A DNA stretch of 64,000 nucleotides from Phenylobacterium haematophilum (lineage in GTDB: Bacteria > Pseudomonadota > Alphaproteobacteria > Caulobacterales > Caulobacteraceae): positions 434,001-498,000 of the forward strand of contig NZ_JACIDK010000003.1 of the NCBI RefSeq assembly GCF_014196295.1, in the 5' to 3' direction. This document shows positions 44,956-54,286 of the stretch, piece after piece (the first letter of the stretch is position 1; each line of letters starts with the position of its first letter). The notes beneath the pieces are model-generated. The model was not told the DNA's origin. It searched no databases and saw nothing but the letters and a program-made list of their open reading frames with translations. A program made the position numbers and the translations under genes.

Positions 44956-46577
44956 ACGCCCAACGCGGCCAGGGCCCGCTCGCGGCTGGCCTTGTAATCG
45001 ACCTTACCGTTGGGGGCGCGGCCGATGCTGGGGACCACCACCAGTTCGCGCGGCGCCTTGTAGGCGGCCAAGCGTGATCGGACGTGGGCGGCCATGTCCT
45101 CCAGGCTAGGCGGGTCGGCGCTGGGCTCGGCTTCCACCACAGCGCAGATACGTTCTCCGAAACGGGCGTCCGGCACGCCGACCACGACAGCGTCGCGGAC
45201 CGAAGGGTGGGTCTTCAGCGCCTCTTCGACTTCTTCCGGAAAGACCTTCTCGCCGCCGGTGTTGATGCACTGGCTGCCGCGCCCGAGCAGTTTGAGGGTG
45301 CCGTCGAGATTGACCTCGGCCCAATCGCCCGGAACGCTCCAGCGCTGGCCTTCTATGGTCTTGAAGGTCTTGGCGCTCTTTTCGGGGTCCTTGTAATAGC
45401 CGACCGGCAGGAAGCCGGAGACGGCGACCAGACCGCGCTCGCCCGACCCCGGCTCAACCCGGCGGCCCTCCTCGGTGAACACCGCGCAGTTGGGGCCGAG
45501 CATGAAGGCCGCAGTCGCCGCCTCCGCGCCTGGCGCCGAGGCCGAGGCTCCCAGGCCGACCGCTTCGGACGATCCGAACGAGTCCATGATCATCGCGTTG
45601 CGCGCATGGCTGAGCAGCCCGCGCTTGTTCTCCTGACTCCACATCGAGCCGGAGGAACTCATCGCCTTGACGTTCGATAGGTCCCAGCGCCCAGGATTCG
45701 CCTCCAGCGCTTCCAGCATCGGGGTCGAGAAGGCGAGGCCGACGATGACGATGTTGTCGGCCTTCAAGCGCACCGCTTCGTCCCAGAGCTCCATGGCGTT
45801 GAAGTGCCGGGAGGGCAGGGTGGCGACAGCACCGCCGATGTTAAGGGTGATGAAGGCCGAGAACTGTCCGGTGCCATGCATCAGGGGGCAGCAGACCAGG
45901 GTGGTCGGCGACGGATAGGTCCCGAGGCGCGCGGCGAGGTCGCCGACCGCCTCCAGCGGCGGCAGGCCCATCAACGCATGGCCGCCGGCCCCTATGACGT
46001 TGAAGAGGTCGTCCTGGCGCCACATCACGCCCTTGGGCATGCCGGTGGTGCCGCCGGTATAGAGCAGCAGCAGGTTGTCGGGTGAGCGGCCCCAGGGCGC
46101 CTTGAACGGGCGCTGGGCCGGGGCGGCGGCGACGATCTGGTCGTAGTCGTCGGCCCAGTCGGGAATGGCGTGGCCAGGCTCTGAGACCGCGATCCAGCGC
46201 TTCACGCTCGGCAGCTTGGCGCGCAGCGGCGCCAGCGTCGCGGCGAAGCCGGCGTGGAAGACCACGGCCTGGGCGTCGGCGTTGTCGAACAGGTAGGTCA
46301 GCTCGTCGCCGCCGTAGCGATAGTTGGTGTTGATCGGCGCCACGCCCGCCTTGAACGCGGCGTAATACGTCTCGAGGTACTCCGGCCCATTGTAGAGGTA
46401 GGCCGCGACCTTGGCGTCGGCGGTGATCCCGTGGCCGACCAGATGGGCGGCGAGGGCGTCGGCATGGGCGTCGAACTGGGCCCACGTGACGACGCGGCCG
46501 CCCTGGATCAGGGCCGGATGGTCAGGCTGTCTGGCGGCGATCGCCTCCCAGACGTCAGCGAATGTCCACGCGCTCAC
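44946..46577 (-). CDS. Acyl-CoA synthetase (AMP-binding)
   Basis: A 543-residue adenylate-forming ligase that activates a carboxylic acid, probably a fatty acid, to its CoA thioester. The ATP loop is LLYTGGTTGMPKGVMW, the A5/A7 regions appear as MDSFGSSEAVGLG and GERGLVAVSG, and the catalytic lysine is in RAPNGKVDYKASRERA. A GTG start at 46577 is chosen over the in-frame TTG 46592 because GGGAGGTGA lies seven bases before it. It is transcribed after the desaturase gene, suggesting a lipid role for both. Confidence 0.92.
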   Translation of the reverse strand: MSAWTFADVWEAIAARQPDHPALIQGGRVVTWAQFDAHADALAAHLVGHGITADAKVAAYLYNGPEYLETYYAAFKAGVAPINTNYRYGGDELTYLFDNADAQAVVFHAGFAATLAPLRAKLPSVKRWIAVSEPGHAIPDWADDYDQIVAAAPAQRPFKAPWGRSPDNLLLLYTGGTTGMPKGVMWRQDDLFNVIGAGGHALMGLPPLEAVGDLAARLGTYPSPTTLVCCPLMHGTGQFSAFITLNIGGAVATLPSRHFNAMELWDEAVRLKADNIVIVGLAFSTPMLEALEANPGRWDLSNVKAMSSSGSMWSQENKRGLLSHARNAMIMDSFGSSEAVGLGASASAPGAEAATAAFMLGPNCAVFTEEGRRVEPGSGERGLVAVSGFLPVGYYKDPEKSAKTFKTIEGQRWSVPGDWAEVNLDGTLKLLGRGSQCINTGGEKVFPEEVEEALKTHPSVRDAVVVGVPDARFGERICAVVEAEPSADPPSLEDMAAHVRSRLAAYKAPRELVVVPSIGRAPNGKVDYKASRERALAALGVGA

Positions 46578-46663
46578 GACGTCACCTCCCAATGTCTTTG
46601 TTTTGGGAGGAAGTTGGGGGTCAGCGGCGCACGGGTGTCAACGTTGACCCCAGGGCAGGGGCG

Positions 46664-47695
46664 TCAGGCTGCGCGGGGCAGGTCGCGAATTTCGCGGAAC
46701 GAGACCAGACGCTGGCCGCGCTCGTCCCACAGGGCCAGGCGGGCGTTTTTGAAGCTGTCCCACAGGCCGATGCGGCTGACCTCTCGCAGTTCAGGGTGAT
46801 CCCTGAGCACCTGCGGCAGGCGGTAGAAGGGGATGCGCGCCGACAGGTGGTGCACGTGGTGGATGCCGATGTTCGCGGTCAGCCAGCGCAGCGGCTGGGG
46901 CAGGTCGTAATGCGAACTGCCGTGCAGGGCCGCGTCGTCGCGCTTCCACTCGCCGTTGCGCGACCAGGAGACGCCCTCGTACTGATGCTGCACGAAGAAC
47001 AGCCAGACGCCGATGGTGGCGGCGATGACCATGGTGGTGAAGTTGACCAGGATCACCGGCGCGATCCCTAGCAGCCACATCATCAGACCGACGCCGACTG
47101 CGATTATGGCGGTGTTGCCAAGCGTTGAAGCCCAGGGCCGCCAGCCGTCCTTCATCAGGCCGATCGGCAGTCGCTGCTGCAGGAAGAAGACGAAGGTCGG
47201 CCCGAGGCCGAACATGACGGCCGGATTGCGATAAAGCCGGTATCCGAGCCGACGGATCGGGGAGAGGGCGAGGTACTCCTCGACGGTCAGCATCTCGATC
47301 ACGCCCAGGCCGCGGCGGTCGAGGTTGCCTGAGGTCGCGTGATGCATGGCGTGCGTGCGCCGCCAGTAGTCATATGGGGTCAGGGTCAGCAGGCCGATGG
47401 CGCGCCCGACCCAGTCGTTAGCGGCCTTGTCCTCGAAAAACGAGCCGTGGCCGCAGTCATGCTGGATCATGAACAGTCGGACCAGGAAGACCGCCGCGGG
47501 CACTGTGAGCAACAGCGCCAGCCACCAGAGGCCGAAGTGGAACGCGGCCCAGCCGAGGCCCCACAGGCCGGCCAAAGTCGAGGCCGTCAGCACCAGTTCA
47601 AAAAGGCTTCGCGACAGGCGCGGGCGCTTGTAGGCGGCGAGCTTGCGGCTCCAGTCGGCGGGCTTGCGGTCAGTCACGAGGTCCAGTTCCGTCAC
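46664..47695 (-). CDS. Membrane fatty acid desaturase
   Basis: A 343-residue di-iron membrane desaturase. The three histidine boxes are HDCGH, HAMHH and HHVHH, with hydrophobic helices between. The exact substrate and double-bond position are not readable. The GTG start has no good ribosome site, so the level of expression or the start may differ from that shown. It is divergent from the DUF885 lipoprotein gene with 166 bases between. Confidence 0.9.
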   Translation of the reverse strand: MTELDLVTDRKPADWSRKLAAYKRPRLSRSLFELVLTASTLAGLWGLGWAAFHFGLWWLALLLTVPAAVFLVRLFMIQHDCGHGSFFEDKAANDWVGRAIGLLTLTPYDYWRRTHAMHHATSGNLDRRGLGVIEMLTVEEYLALSPIRRLGYRLYRNPAVMFGLGPTFVFFLQQRLPIGLMKDGWRPWASTLGNTAIIAVGVGLMMWLLGIAPVILVNFTTMVIAATIGVWLFFVQHQYEGVSWSRNGEWKRDDAALHGSSHYDLPQPLRWLTANIGIHHVHHLSARIPFYRLPQVLRDHPELREVSRIGLWDSFKNARLALWDERGQRLVSFREIRDLPRAA

Positions 47696-47832
47696 GGGGG
47701 CTATAGCGTTTGCCAGCAGAATGAGGTGCTTCTACGACAGCACCTTGAACGCGGCGGCTCGCACTACGGCGAATTATCCGGCCGCGCCATGCCCATATCT
47801 TGTCGCGGGAGCGACGTCCCCCGTAGTGTCCG

Positions 47833-47845
47833 GTCACTTTGTGAC
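47833..47845. promoter_or_regulatory. Small inverted repeat, possible operator
   Basis: GTCAC-TTT-GTGAC lies 16 bases before the DUF885 gene start, in the gap shared with the divergent desaturase. The symmetry suggests a repressor site, but no regulator is identified and a chance palindrome of this size is possible. Confidence 0.25.
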
Positions 47846-47861
47846 ATTTTGGGGGGCGGAC

Positions 47862-49712
47862 ATGCTTAGTCGCCGACAGCTTCTTCTTTCAGCCGGCGCG
47901 CTGGCCGTCCTCGGCGGCTGCGCCAGCAAGTCCCCAGCGCCTGACGCCGCCATTGCGCCGCCGCCCGCGCCGCCGGCTCCGGACGCCGCCGCGCAGTTGA
48001 ATGCATTCCTGGAGAAGATCTTCCAGCAGGCGCTGGACGACTCGCCGCAGCTGGTGACCGGCCTCGGTCTCGACAAGGACGCCCGCGCCCCTGCCAAGTT
48101 CAAACTCGACGACGCCTCCCTGGCCGAGAAGGCCCGCGCCAAGGCTCTGAATACGGCGCAGTTGGCCCAGCTGAAGGCGATCGACCGCAGCCGGCTGAGC
48201 GGAATGGCGGGGGTCAACTATGACAGCGTGCTGTTCAACCTGGAGACTTCGGAGGCCGCCAACCAGCGGTTCGACTACGGCTATCTGGGCGCCGGCGTGC
48301 CCTACATGATCTCGCAGCTGAGCGGCTCCTATCAGTCGACGCCCGACTGGCTGGACAACCAGCACCGCATCGAAACCAAGGAAGATGCCGACGCCTACCT
48401 TTCGCGCCTGGCCGACTTCGGCAAGGTGATCGACGACGAGGTCGAGCGAGCCCGCAGAGACATCGGCGTTGGGGTGATCCCGCCGGACTTCATCGTCGCC
48501 CGCGCGTTGCCGCAGATGCAGGGCATGCTGGTCCCGCCGGAGGTTTCGGGGCTGGTGACTTCAGTCGCTCGCCGCGCCAAGGAGAAGGGCTTCGCCGGCG
48601 ACTATGCCGGACAGGCGGCCAAGATCTATGCCGAGACGGTCGCGCCGGCGCTGGAGCGGCAGATCGCTCTCTTCAAGGATATCCAGGGCAAGACCTGGCA
48701 CGACGCCGGCGTCTGGCGTCAACCGGACGGCGAGGCCTACTACGAGCACGCGTTGCACGGCTCGACGACGACGCGGCTGAGCGCCGATGAAGTGCATAAT
48801 ATCGGCCTGGAGCAGGCCAAGTCGTTGCAGGCCCGGGCCGATGAACTGCTGAAGGGCCAGGGCCTGACCAAAGGCGGGGTCGGCGAGCGGATCCAGGCGC
48901 TCTACAAGGACAAGCGCTACCATTACCCGAACACCGACGCCGGCAAGGAAAAGCTGATCGCCGACCTGATGGATCTGGTCGCCGCCACCAGCAAACGCCT
49001 GCCGGAGTACTTCGGGACGCTGCCCAAGGCGCCGCTAAAGATTCAGCGCGTGCCCAAGGCGATCGAGGCGGCGGCCCCCGGTGGTTATTACAACCAGCCC
49101 AGCCTGGATGGCGCACGGCCCGGCATCTACTGGCTGAACCTGCGCGACACGGCCGAGTATCCCAAGTGGGCATTGCCGACCATCACCTATCACGAGGGCG
49201 TCCCGGGCCATCACCTGCAGCTGTCGCTGCAGCAGGAGGCCGACCTGCCGATGATCCGCCGCGCCACCTTCCTGTCGGCCTATGGCGAGGGCTGGGCGCT
49301 CTATGCGGAGGAACTGGCTCGGGAGATGGGGGTCTACGAAGGCGATCCGCGCGGTGAGATCGGCTATATCCAGGCGGCGCTGTTCCGCGCTGCGCGTCTG
49401 GTCGTCGACACCGGCATGCACGCCAAGCGATGGAGCCGCGAGAAGGCCATCGAAACGATGACCGCAATCAGCGGCACGCCGACGACGGCCTCGACCACCG
49501 AAATCGAACGCTACGTCGTGTGGCCGGGCCAGGCGTGCAGCTACATGGTTGGCAAGCTTGAGTGGCTGCGGCTGCGCGAAAAGGCGAAGACGGCGCTCGG
49601 CGCCAACTTCGACATCCGCAAGTTCCACGATGCGGGCCTGCTCTCGGGTGCGATGCCGCTTACGGTGCTCGAGGCGGTGGTGGACCAGTACGTGGCCCGC
49701 GCGCGCGGCTGA
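47862..49712 (+). CDS. DUF885 family lipoprotein, putative metallopeptidase
   Basis: A 616-residue exported protein. The N-terminus has both a twin-arginine-like pair (SRRQLLLSAGA) and a lipobox (VLGGC, Cys about 20), so it is probably a periplasm-facing lipoprotein. A Pro/Ala-rich linker leads into the DUF885 domain, with a metal-binding-like motif HEGVPGHH at residues 444-451 and GEGWALYAEEL soon after. DUF885 proteins resemble carboxypeptidases of the M32/M3 group, but the activity is not established for most. The ATG at 47862 is set by the signal sequence. Confidence 0.88.
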   Translation: MLSRRQLLLSAGALAVLGGCASKSPAPDAAIAPPPAPPAPDAAAQLNAFLEKIFQQALDDSPQLVTGLGLDKDARAPAKFKLDDASLAEKARAKALNTAQLAQLKAIDRSRLSGMAGVNYDSVLFNLETSEAANQRFDYGYLGAGVPYMISQLSGSYQSTPDWLDNQHRIETKEDADAYLSRLADFGKVIDDEVERARRDIGVGVIPPDFIVARALPQMQGMLVPPEVSGLVTSVARRAKEKGFAGDYAGQAAKIYAETVAPALERQIALFKDIQGKTWHDAGVWRQPDGEAYYEHALHGSTTTRLSADEVHNIGLEQAKSLQARADELLKGQGLTKGGVGERIQALYKDKRYHYPNTDAGKEKLIADLMDLVAATSKRLPEYFGTLPKAPLKIQRVPKAIEAAAPGGYYNQPSLDGARPGIYWLNLRDTAEYPKWALPTITYHEGVPGHHLQLSLQQEADLPMIRRATFLSAYGEGWALYAEELAREMGVYEGDPRGEIGYIQAALFRAARLVVDTGMHAKRWSREKAIETMTAISGTPTTASTTEIERYVVWPGQACSYMVGKLEWLRLREKAKTALGANFDIRKFHDAGLLSGAMPLTVLEAVVDQYVARARG

Positions 49713-49714
49713 CC

Positions 49715-50218
49715 CTAGGCGAGCCGACGGTAGAGACGTTCGATCTTGCCGCCGGCCTCGTAGGTCCCCGCATCGGCGAAGCCGAGCTTGGCAAGGACGC
49801 GCTGCGAGCCAAGATTATCGGGGTGCACGCTGGCGGCGAGGGCGGGCAGGCCGATCCCGGCGAAGGCGTGGTCCATCAGCCGGGCGCCGGCCTCGGTGGC
49901 GATGCCGCGGCCCCAGGCGTCACGGCGCAGGCGGTAGCCGATCTGGACGTCGTCCGTGCCGGGCAGCGGGGTCAGCAGGGCCCAGCCCAGCATGCGATCC
50001 GGCGCGGCCTGTTCGAACACGCTCCAGTACCCGAGGCCGTCGCCGAAGTCGGTGTCTATCTGAGCCGACAGGTGCGCGCGCTGCCGCTCGGGCGGCCAGA
50101 CCGCGCCGAGATAGCGCATGACTTCCGGGTCTCTGTTGATCGCGACGCTGTCCTCAAGGTCGCTGGCCTGACGGGGGCGCAGGATCAGGCGATCGGTCGT
50201 GAAATGGGGCTGGACCAT
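49715..50218 (-). CDS. GNAT family N-acetyltransferase (RimJ/RimL-like)
   Basis: A 167-residue acetyltransferase with the N-terminal TTDRLILRPRQASDLED typical of ribosomal-protein and amino-acid acetylases, the acetyl-CoA loop RRDAWGRGIATEAGARLMDHAF and the C-terminal VHPDNLGSQRVLAKLGFADAG. Its start shares one base with the stop of the EAL-domain gene (TGATG), so the two are coupled. The substrate is unknown. Confidence 0.9.
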   Translation of the reverse strand: MVQPHFTTDRLILRPRQASDLEDSVAINRDPEVMRYLGAVWPPERQRAHLSAQIDTDFGDGLGYWSVFEQAAPDRMLGWALLTPLPGTDDVQIGYRLRRDAWGRGIATEAGARLMDHAFAGIGLPALAASVHPDNLGSQRVLAKLGFADAGTYEAGGKIERLYRRLA

Positions 50219-51882
50219 CAGCCCCAGCTGTCAACTGAACCCACGCGGCGGGCGGCCGGACGACGGGCCGCCGCTACGGCGGCTACGGGCGCCGGGTGCT
50301 GAACGGGGATCTCGCCGGGCGCGCCGTAGAGCCAGCCTTGGGCGAAGTCGACGCCGGCCCGGCGGACCGCATCTTCGGCGGCGGCGTTCTCGACCATCTC
50401 AGCAATGGTCCGAACCTTCAGCTCGGCGCACATACGCACCAGGTGACGGATGAAGGTGCTCTCGCGGCCGCCGTGCTGGAGCTCGCGGATGTAGCGACCG
50501 TCGATCTTGACGATGTCGAGGGTCAGTTGCTGGAGATAGGCCAGCGACGCGGCGCCGGCGCCGAAGTCGTCCAGGCAGATCATGCAGCCTTCCTGGCGGA
50601 GCGCCGAGAGATGTCGGTCGGCGAGGGCCAGGTCGTCGATGGCGGCGCTCTCGGTGATCTCGATCAGCAGCCGGCCGGCGACGTTCGGCGATTTGGCCAG
50701 CATCTGCCGCACGGCGGCGATGAAAGCGGGGCTGATGATCGTGCGGCCCGAGACATTGGCCGCCAGCTTCAGGTCGGGTTCGGCGGCCAGCCGGGCGATC
50801 GTCTCATCGACCACGGCGATGTCGAGCGGCTCGATCATGTCGAGCTCCTCGGCCATGCGGATCATCGGATAGGGACTGGCGCTGTCGCCGAACCGGACGA
50901 GCACCTCGTAGTGATGCAGGGACGATCCGGCCTTTAAGTCGACCACCGGCTGGAAGACGAGCCGGAAGCGCTTGTCGTTGACCGCCGAGCCCAACACCCC
51001 GACATCGGCCAGGGTCTTTTTGATGGAGCGGTCCACCATGTCGTTGAGGTCGAGGGACGACCCGTCGCCGACGCCTTCCGCAATGAAGTTGTCTAGGGTG
51101 TAGCGGATGGCGCGGGCGAGCTGCGCCGGCGAGGCGGTGGACTGCAGGCTCATCAGCCGTGCATTGGCGCTCAGGCCCGACGCCGAGTCGGAGGTCACGC
51201 CGGTGATCAGGCGTTGGACCAGCGCATCGACGCCGTCGCCCTTCTGGCGGACCAGGGCGAAGCGGTCGGAGCCGAGGCTGGCGGCCGTCGAGCCGCCATG
51301 GGATTGCGCGCGCAGGCCGCCTATCAGGCGCCGTTCCAACGCCATAAAAGCTTCCGGCCCGAGCCGGTCGCGCAAAGTCTCCAGACCGCCGAACTCGAGG
51401 AAGGCCATTTCCAGTTCTTCACCGGTGGCGCGCGCAGCCTCGATCAAAGCGCCGGTGGCCGCTTCGAAGCCGGACTTGTCGTGCAGGTCGTGGCTGCTCT
51501 TAGGCGCGGCGCGGCTCAGGGCGCACGAGATCGCGCCGCCGTTGCCGGGCATCTTGAAGGCGGTCATGGACGCGGCGCGTTTACCGTCGGTCTCGCCGGC
51601 CAGGCCGACGACGATCGGCCCGCCGCGGCCGCCGTCCCTGAGGCCGTTCAGCAGGGCCGCGACCATCATGCGGTCGCGTGGGTCGATGAAGTCACGCCAG
51701 GCGCGGCCGACCAGATCGGTTTCCGCGGACCCGGACAGCGCCTCGCTCGCCCCGATCGCCAAGGCGATGCGGCCGTCCGACGCCATCTCCAGCAGGAGGT
51801 CCGCGCTCGCGAACGCGAAGCCGAGCAGACGCTGAGGGGCTAGTGACAAGCGGTGGGCTCCATCCCGCGGAAAGCGCCGCAT
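50218..51882 (-). CDS. PAS-degenerate GGDEF-EAL protein, cyclic-di-GMP phosphodiesterase
   Basis: A 554-residue soluble signalling protein. Residues about 10-125 look PAS-like, about 135-230 form a degenerate GGDEF domain (GSDRF at 204-208 replaces GGDEF), and about 300-525 form the EAL domain. Catalytic positions of EAL are kept: EVL (326-328), N376, EITES near 408-412, the DD pair 438-439, K459 and Q515. It is therefore probably an active c-di-GMP hydrolase with a regulatory GGDEF relic. It lacks the transmembrane anchor of TipF, so it is not that protein. It is coupled to the downstream GNAT gene. Confidence 0.88.
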   Translation of the reverse strand: MRRFPRDGAHRLSLAPQRLLGFAFASADLLLEMASDGRIALAIGASEALSGSAETDLVGRAWRDFIDPRDRMMVAALLNGLRDGGRGGPIVVGLAGETDGKRAASMTAFKMPGNGGAISCALSRAAPKSSHDLHDKSGFEAATGALIEAARATGEELEMAFLEFGGLETLRDRLGPEAFMALERRLIGGLRAQSHGGSTAASLGSDRFALVRQKGDGVDALVQRLITGVTSDSASGLSANARLMSLQSTASPAQLARAIRYTLDNFIAEGVGDGSSLDLNDMVDRSIKKTLADVGVLGSAVNDKRFRLVFQPVVDLKAGSSLHHYEVLVRFGDSASPYPMIRMAEELDMIEPLDIAVVDETIARLAAEPDLKLAANVSGRTIISPAFIAAVRQMLAKSPNVAGRLLIEITESAAIDDLALADRHLSALRQEGCMICLDDFGAGAASLAYLQQLTLDIVKIDGRYIRELQHGGRESTFIRHLVRMCAELKVRTIAEMVENAAAEDAVRRAGVDFAQGWLYGAPGEIPVQHPAPVAAVAAARRPAARRVGSVDSWG

Positions 51883-51978
51883 ATTTGACCGACGCGATTA
51901 ATTTCACGTTGAGACCAAGGTTCGCCATAAATGCGGCGGGCGGCTGGGGTTTGTCGCCGCAGGACACAGGAGGGGCGA

Positions 51979-52464
51979 ATGCGCGAACGACCGACGGCCA
52001 GGGTGCTGTTGTTCGACGACAGCGGTCGCATCCTGCTGCTGAAGGGGCGCCTGCCGAACCGCCCGGCGCATACGTCGTCCTGGTTCACGGTCGGCGGCGG
52101 GGTCGAGCCCGGCGAGACTTTGATCGAGGCGGCGCTGCGCGAAATCGCCGAGGAGACCGGCTTCGTCGAGGGCGTGGAACTGGGGCCGATCGTATGGGTC
52201 CGCGAGTCGGTCAGCGCGCTGGTCACCGGCGAGACGGTGCGGTTCAAGGAAAGCTACATCGTGGCGCGATGCCGCGGCGGCGAGCCGACCCGCGATGGGT
52301 GGGAGCAGTACGAGCGCGACCTCATCGACGACATCCGCTGGTGGAGCCTGGACGAGATCGCCGCCACCAGCGACCGAATATGGCCCGAACGGTTCTGTGA
52401 GCTGATCGGGGCGGCCGCGAGGGGCGAGCATCCGGACGAACCGCTGGTGATCAGCGTCGACTGA
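51979..52464 (+). CDS. NUDIX hydrolase
   Basis: A 161-residue hydrolase of nucleoside diphosphate derivatives. The NUDIX box is complete: GGVEPGE followed by TLIEAALREIAEETGF. The frame is open further upstream, but the ATG at 51979 has AGGAGGGG directly before it. The substrate cannot be predicted. It is divergent from the EAL-domain gene. Confidence 0.93.
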   Translation: MRERPTARVLLFDDSGRILLLKGRLPNRPAHTSSWFTVGGGVEPGETLIEAALREIAEETGFVEGVELGPIVWVRESVSALVTGETVRFKESYIVARCRGGEPTRDGWEQYERDLIDDIRWWSLDEIAATSDRIWPERFCELIGAAARGEHPDEPLVISVD

Positions 52465-52496
52465 AGCGCCGCCAGAGCGCACCGGGGAGGTAAATC

Positions 52497-53582
52497 ATGA
52501 TCATCACCGCGATCGCAGCGGCCGCAGCCATCCACGCTGGCTGCGACCTGGAAAAGCCCAGCGGCGCGCCGGGGTGCAGGCAAGAAGCGGTCGACGCCCT
52601 TAAGCTCAATGACCTTCAGGCCGTCGGCACCCATAACTCCTATAAGCAGGCGATCGCGCCCAAGCAGATGGCGCTGCTGCGCGCGGTGGACCCCAAGCAG
52701 GCCGACGGCCTCGACTATGCCCATCCCCCGCTCGCCGCACAGCTCGACGCGGGCGCCCGCCAGGTGGAGCTTGATCTGTTGCATGATCCGCAGGGCGGGC
52801 GCTACGCCTCGCCGCTGGCCATGAAGATGGCGCCGGACCTGCCCTACGACCTCGAGCCGCTGCGCGCGCCGGGCATGAAGGTCATGCACGCCCAGGACGT
52901 CGACTACCGATCGAGCTGCCCGCGGTTCACCGAGTGTCTGCGACAGATCGCCGACTGGTCGAAGGCGCACCCCGACCACCTGCCGGTTCTCGTGCTGCTG
53001 AACCTGAAGGAAGGCGGGTTGAAGGTTCCCGGGGCCGTGGATGCGCCGGTCTTCGACGCCGCCGCGATGGATGCGGTCGACGCCGAAATCCGTTCTGTGT
53101 TCGCCGAGCGCGACCTGATCACGCCCGATGGAATCCAGGGCGACCGCGCCAGCCTGCGCGAGGCAGTGGCCGCGGGCGCTTGGCCGACGCTCAAAGCGGC
53201 CCGCGGCAAAGTGATGTTCGCGCTCGACGCTCCGCCCGAGCAGGTCGCCGTCTATCGTGGCCAGCGCCGCTCGCTGGAAGGCCGGGCGATGTTCGTCAAC
53301 ATCGACGAGACCTCCCCGGCGGCCGGCTACATAACGCTGAACGAGCCGCAGGAGCAGGCGCCCCGCATCGCCGCGGCGGTCAAGGCCGGGATCATCGTGC
53401 GCACCCGCGCCGACGCCGACACCGTCGAGGCCCGCGACGGCGACACCGCTCGCCGCGACGCCGCTTTTGCTTCGGGCGCCCAGTTCGTCTCGACCGACTA
53501 CATGTCGCCGGACGCGCGCTTCGGGAGCTATCGCGTCGAACTGCCGGGCGGCGGCGTCGCACGGCCCAATCCGCTCCGCTAG
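52497..53582 (+). CDS. Exported phosphoinositide-specific phospholipase C-like protein
   Basis: A 361-residue protein of the Ca2+-dependent PI-PLC-like family (PF16670 type), a TIM-barrel phosphodiesterase fold. The first catalytic block is VGTHNSYK, followed by GARQVELDLLHDP and the later histidine in MHAQDVDY. A short hydrophobic N-terminus ending near HAGC may be a signal or lipoprotein peptide, though the lipobox is imperfect. GGGAGG before the ATG is a strong ribosome site. Bacterial members are uncharacterised; a lipid or phosphodiester substrate outside the cytoplasm is inferred. Its stop overlaps that of the GFA gene in CTAG. Confidence 0.85.
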   Translation: MIITAIAAAAAIHAGCDLEKPSGAPGCRQEAVDALKLNDLQAVGTHNSYKQAIAPKQMALLRAVDPKQADGLDYAHPPLAAQLDAGARQVELDLLHDPQGGRYASPLAMKMAPDLPYDLEPLRAPGMKVMHAQDVDYRSSCPRFTECLRQIADWSKAHPDHLPVLVLLNLKEGGLKVPGAVDAPVFDAAAMDAVDAEIRSVFAERDLITPDGIQGDRASLREAVAAGAWPTLKAARGKVMFALDAPPEQVAVYRGQRRSLEGRAMFVNIDETSPAAGYITLNEPQEQAPRIAAAVKAGIIVRTRADADTVEARDGDTARRDAAFASGAQFVSTDYMSPDARFGSYRVELPGGGVARPNPLR

Positions 53583-53977
53583 GGGCGAGCGTCAGGATAC
53601 TGCGGCAGGTCGTCGGTTATCGGCCACCAGGGCGCCTTGGAGTCGACGTAGAAGTGGAAGCCCAAGGTGGCGTCCGCCGGCGCGTCAAGCGTGCCGGCCC
53701 GCAGCCGCATCGCGCCGGGCTTAGTGGCTAGTCGGCTGAACAGCGGCCCGCCGCAGCGGCGGCAGAACACCCGTTCCTTGCCAGGCGACGACTCGTAGGC
53801 GGTCAGCAGTTCCTCGCCGCTGAGCAGGCGGAAATTGGCGGTCTCCAGCGGGATGTTGGCGCCGAACGGGCCGCCCTGGGCCTTGCGGCAGTCGCTGCAG
53901 TGGCAGAGTTGAATCGGCGGTAGATCGCCCTCCACCTCGTAGCGAACGGCGCGGCAGAGGCAGGATCCGGCGTGCAT
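53579..53977 (-). CDS. GFA family protein (glutathione-dependent formaldehyde-activating fold)
   Basis: A 132-residue zinc-binding protein with the family cysteines GSCLC, CHCSDCRKAQG and CRRCGGPLF. The family is named for an enzyme thought to join formaldehyde to glutathione, but most members have no proven activity. It is convergent with the phospholipase gene and stands alone. Confidence 0.9.
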   Translation of the reverse strand: MHAGSCLCRAVRYEVEGDLPPIQLCHCSDCRKAQGGPFGANIPLETANFRLLSGEELLTAYESSPGKERVFCRRCGGPLFSRLATKPGAMRLRAGTLDAPADATLGFHFYVDSKAPWWPITDDLPQYPDARP

Positions 53978-54081
53978 TGGTCAACTCCTTTAAACCGTGG
54001 CGCGAGCATTAGGGTTAAGGGCGCAGAAACTAACCAAAACCGTTTACGGGACATTGACGGAACGTTGTTATCCGTCCGCGC

Positions 54082-54222
54082 ATGACCCGCTTTTCGATCC
54101 AGTACGAGGAGCCGACGCCGCGCAAACCGCCACCCAGCGGCTGGGCCATTCTGCGCGTCTTCATGTGGACCCTATTGATTGCGTCCCTGGGCCTCTGGAG
54201 CTGGGCGATGCTGGCCAAGTAG
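54082..54222 (+). CDS. Small single-helix membrane protein (46 residues)
   Basis: A short frame encoding MTRFSIQYEEPTPRKPPP, then a hydrophobic helix rich in Trp, Leu and Ile (about residues 21-43) ending AMLAK. The charged, proline-rich N-terminus and basic end look like a real bitopic peptide. There is no clear Shine-Dalgarno sequence, which lowers confidence. A second tiny membrane protein follows 64 bases downstream. Confidence 0.5.
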   Translation: MTRFSIQYEEPTPRKPPPSGWAILRVFMWTLLIASLGLWSWAMLAK

Positions 54223-54286
54223 CGACTGGCCCGCAGCTTGCGGTCACCGTTCTCCGATAGGGCAAGACGTCCCAACGGAGGACACC

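Noticed and set aside
50218..51882. EAL protein as the flagellar regulator TipF
   Set aside because: It has no N-terminal transmembrane anchor or coiled coil, is longer, and has PAS and degenerate GGDEF regions not found in TipF.
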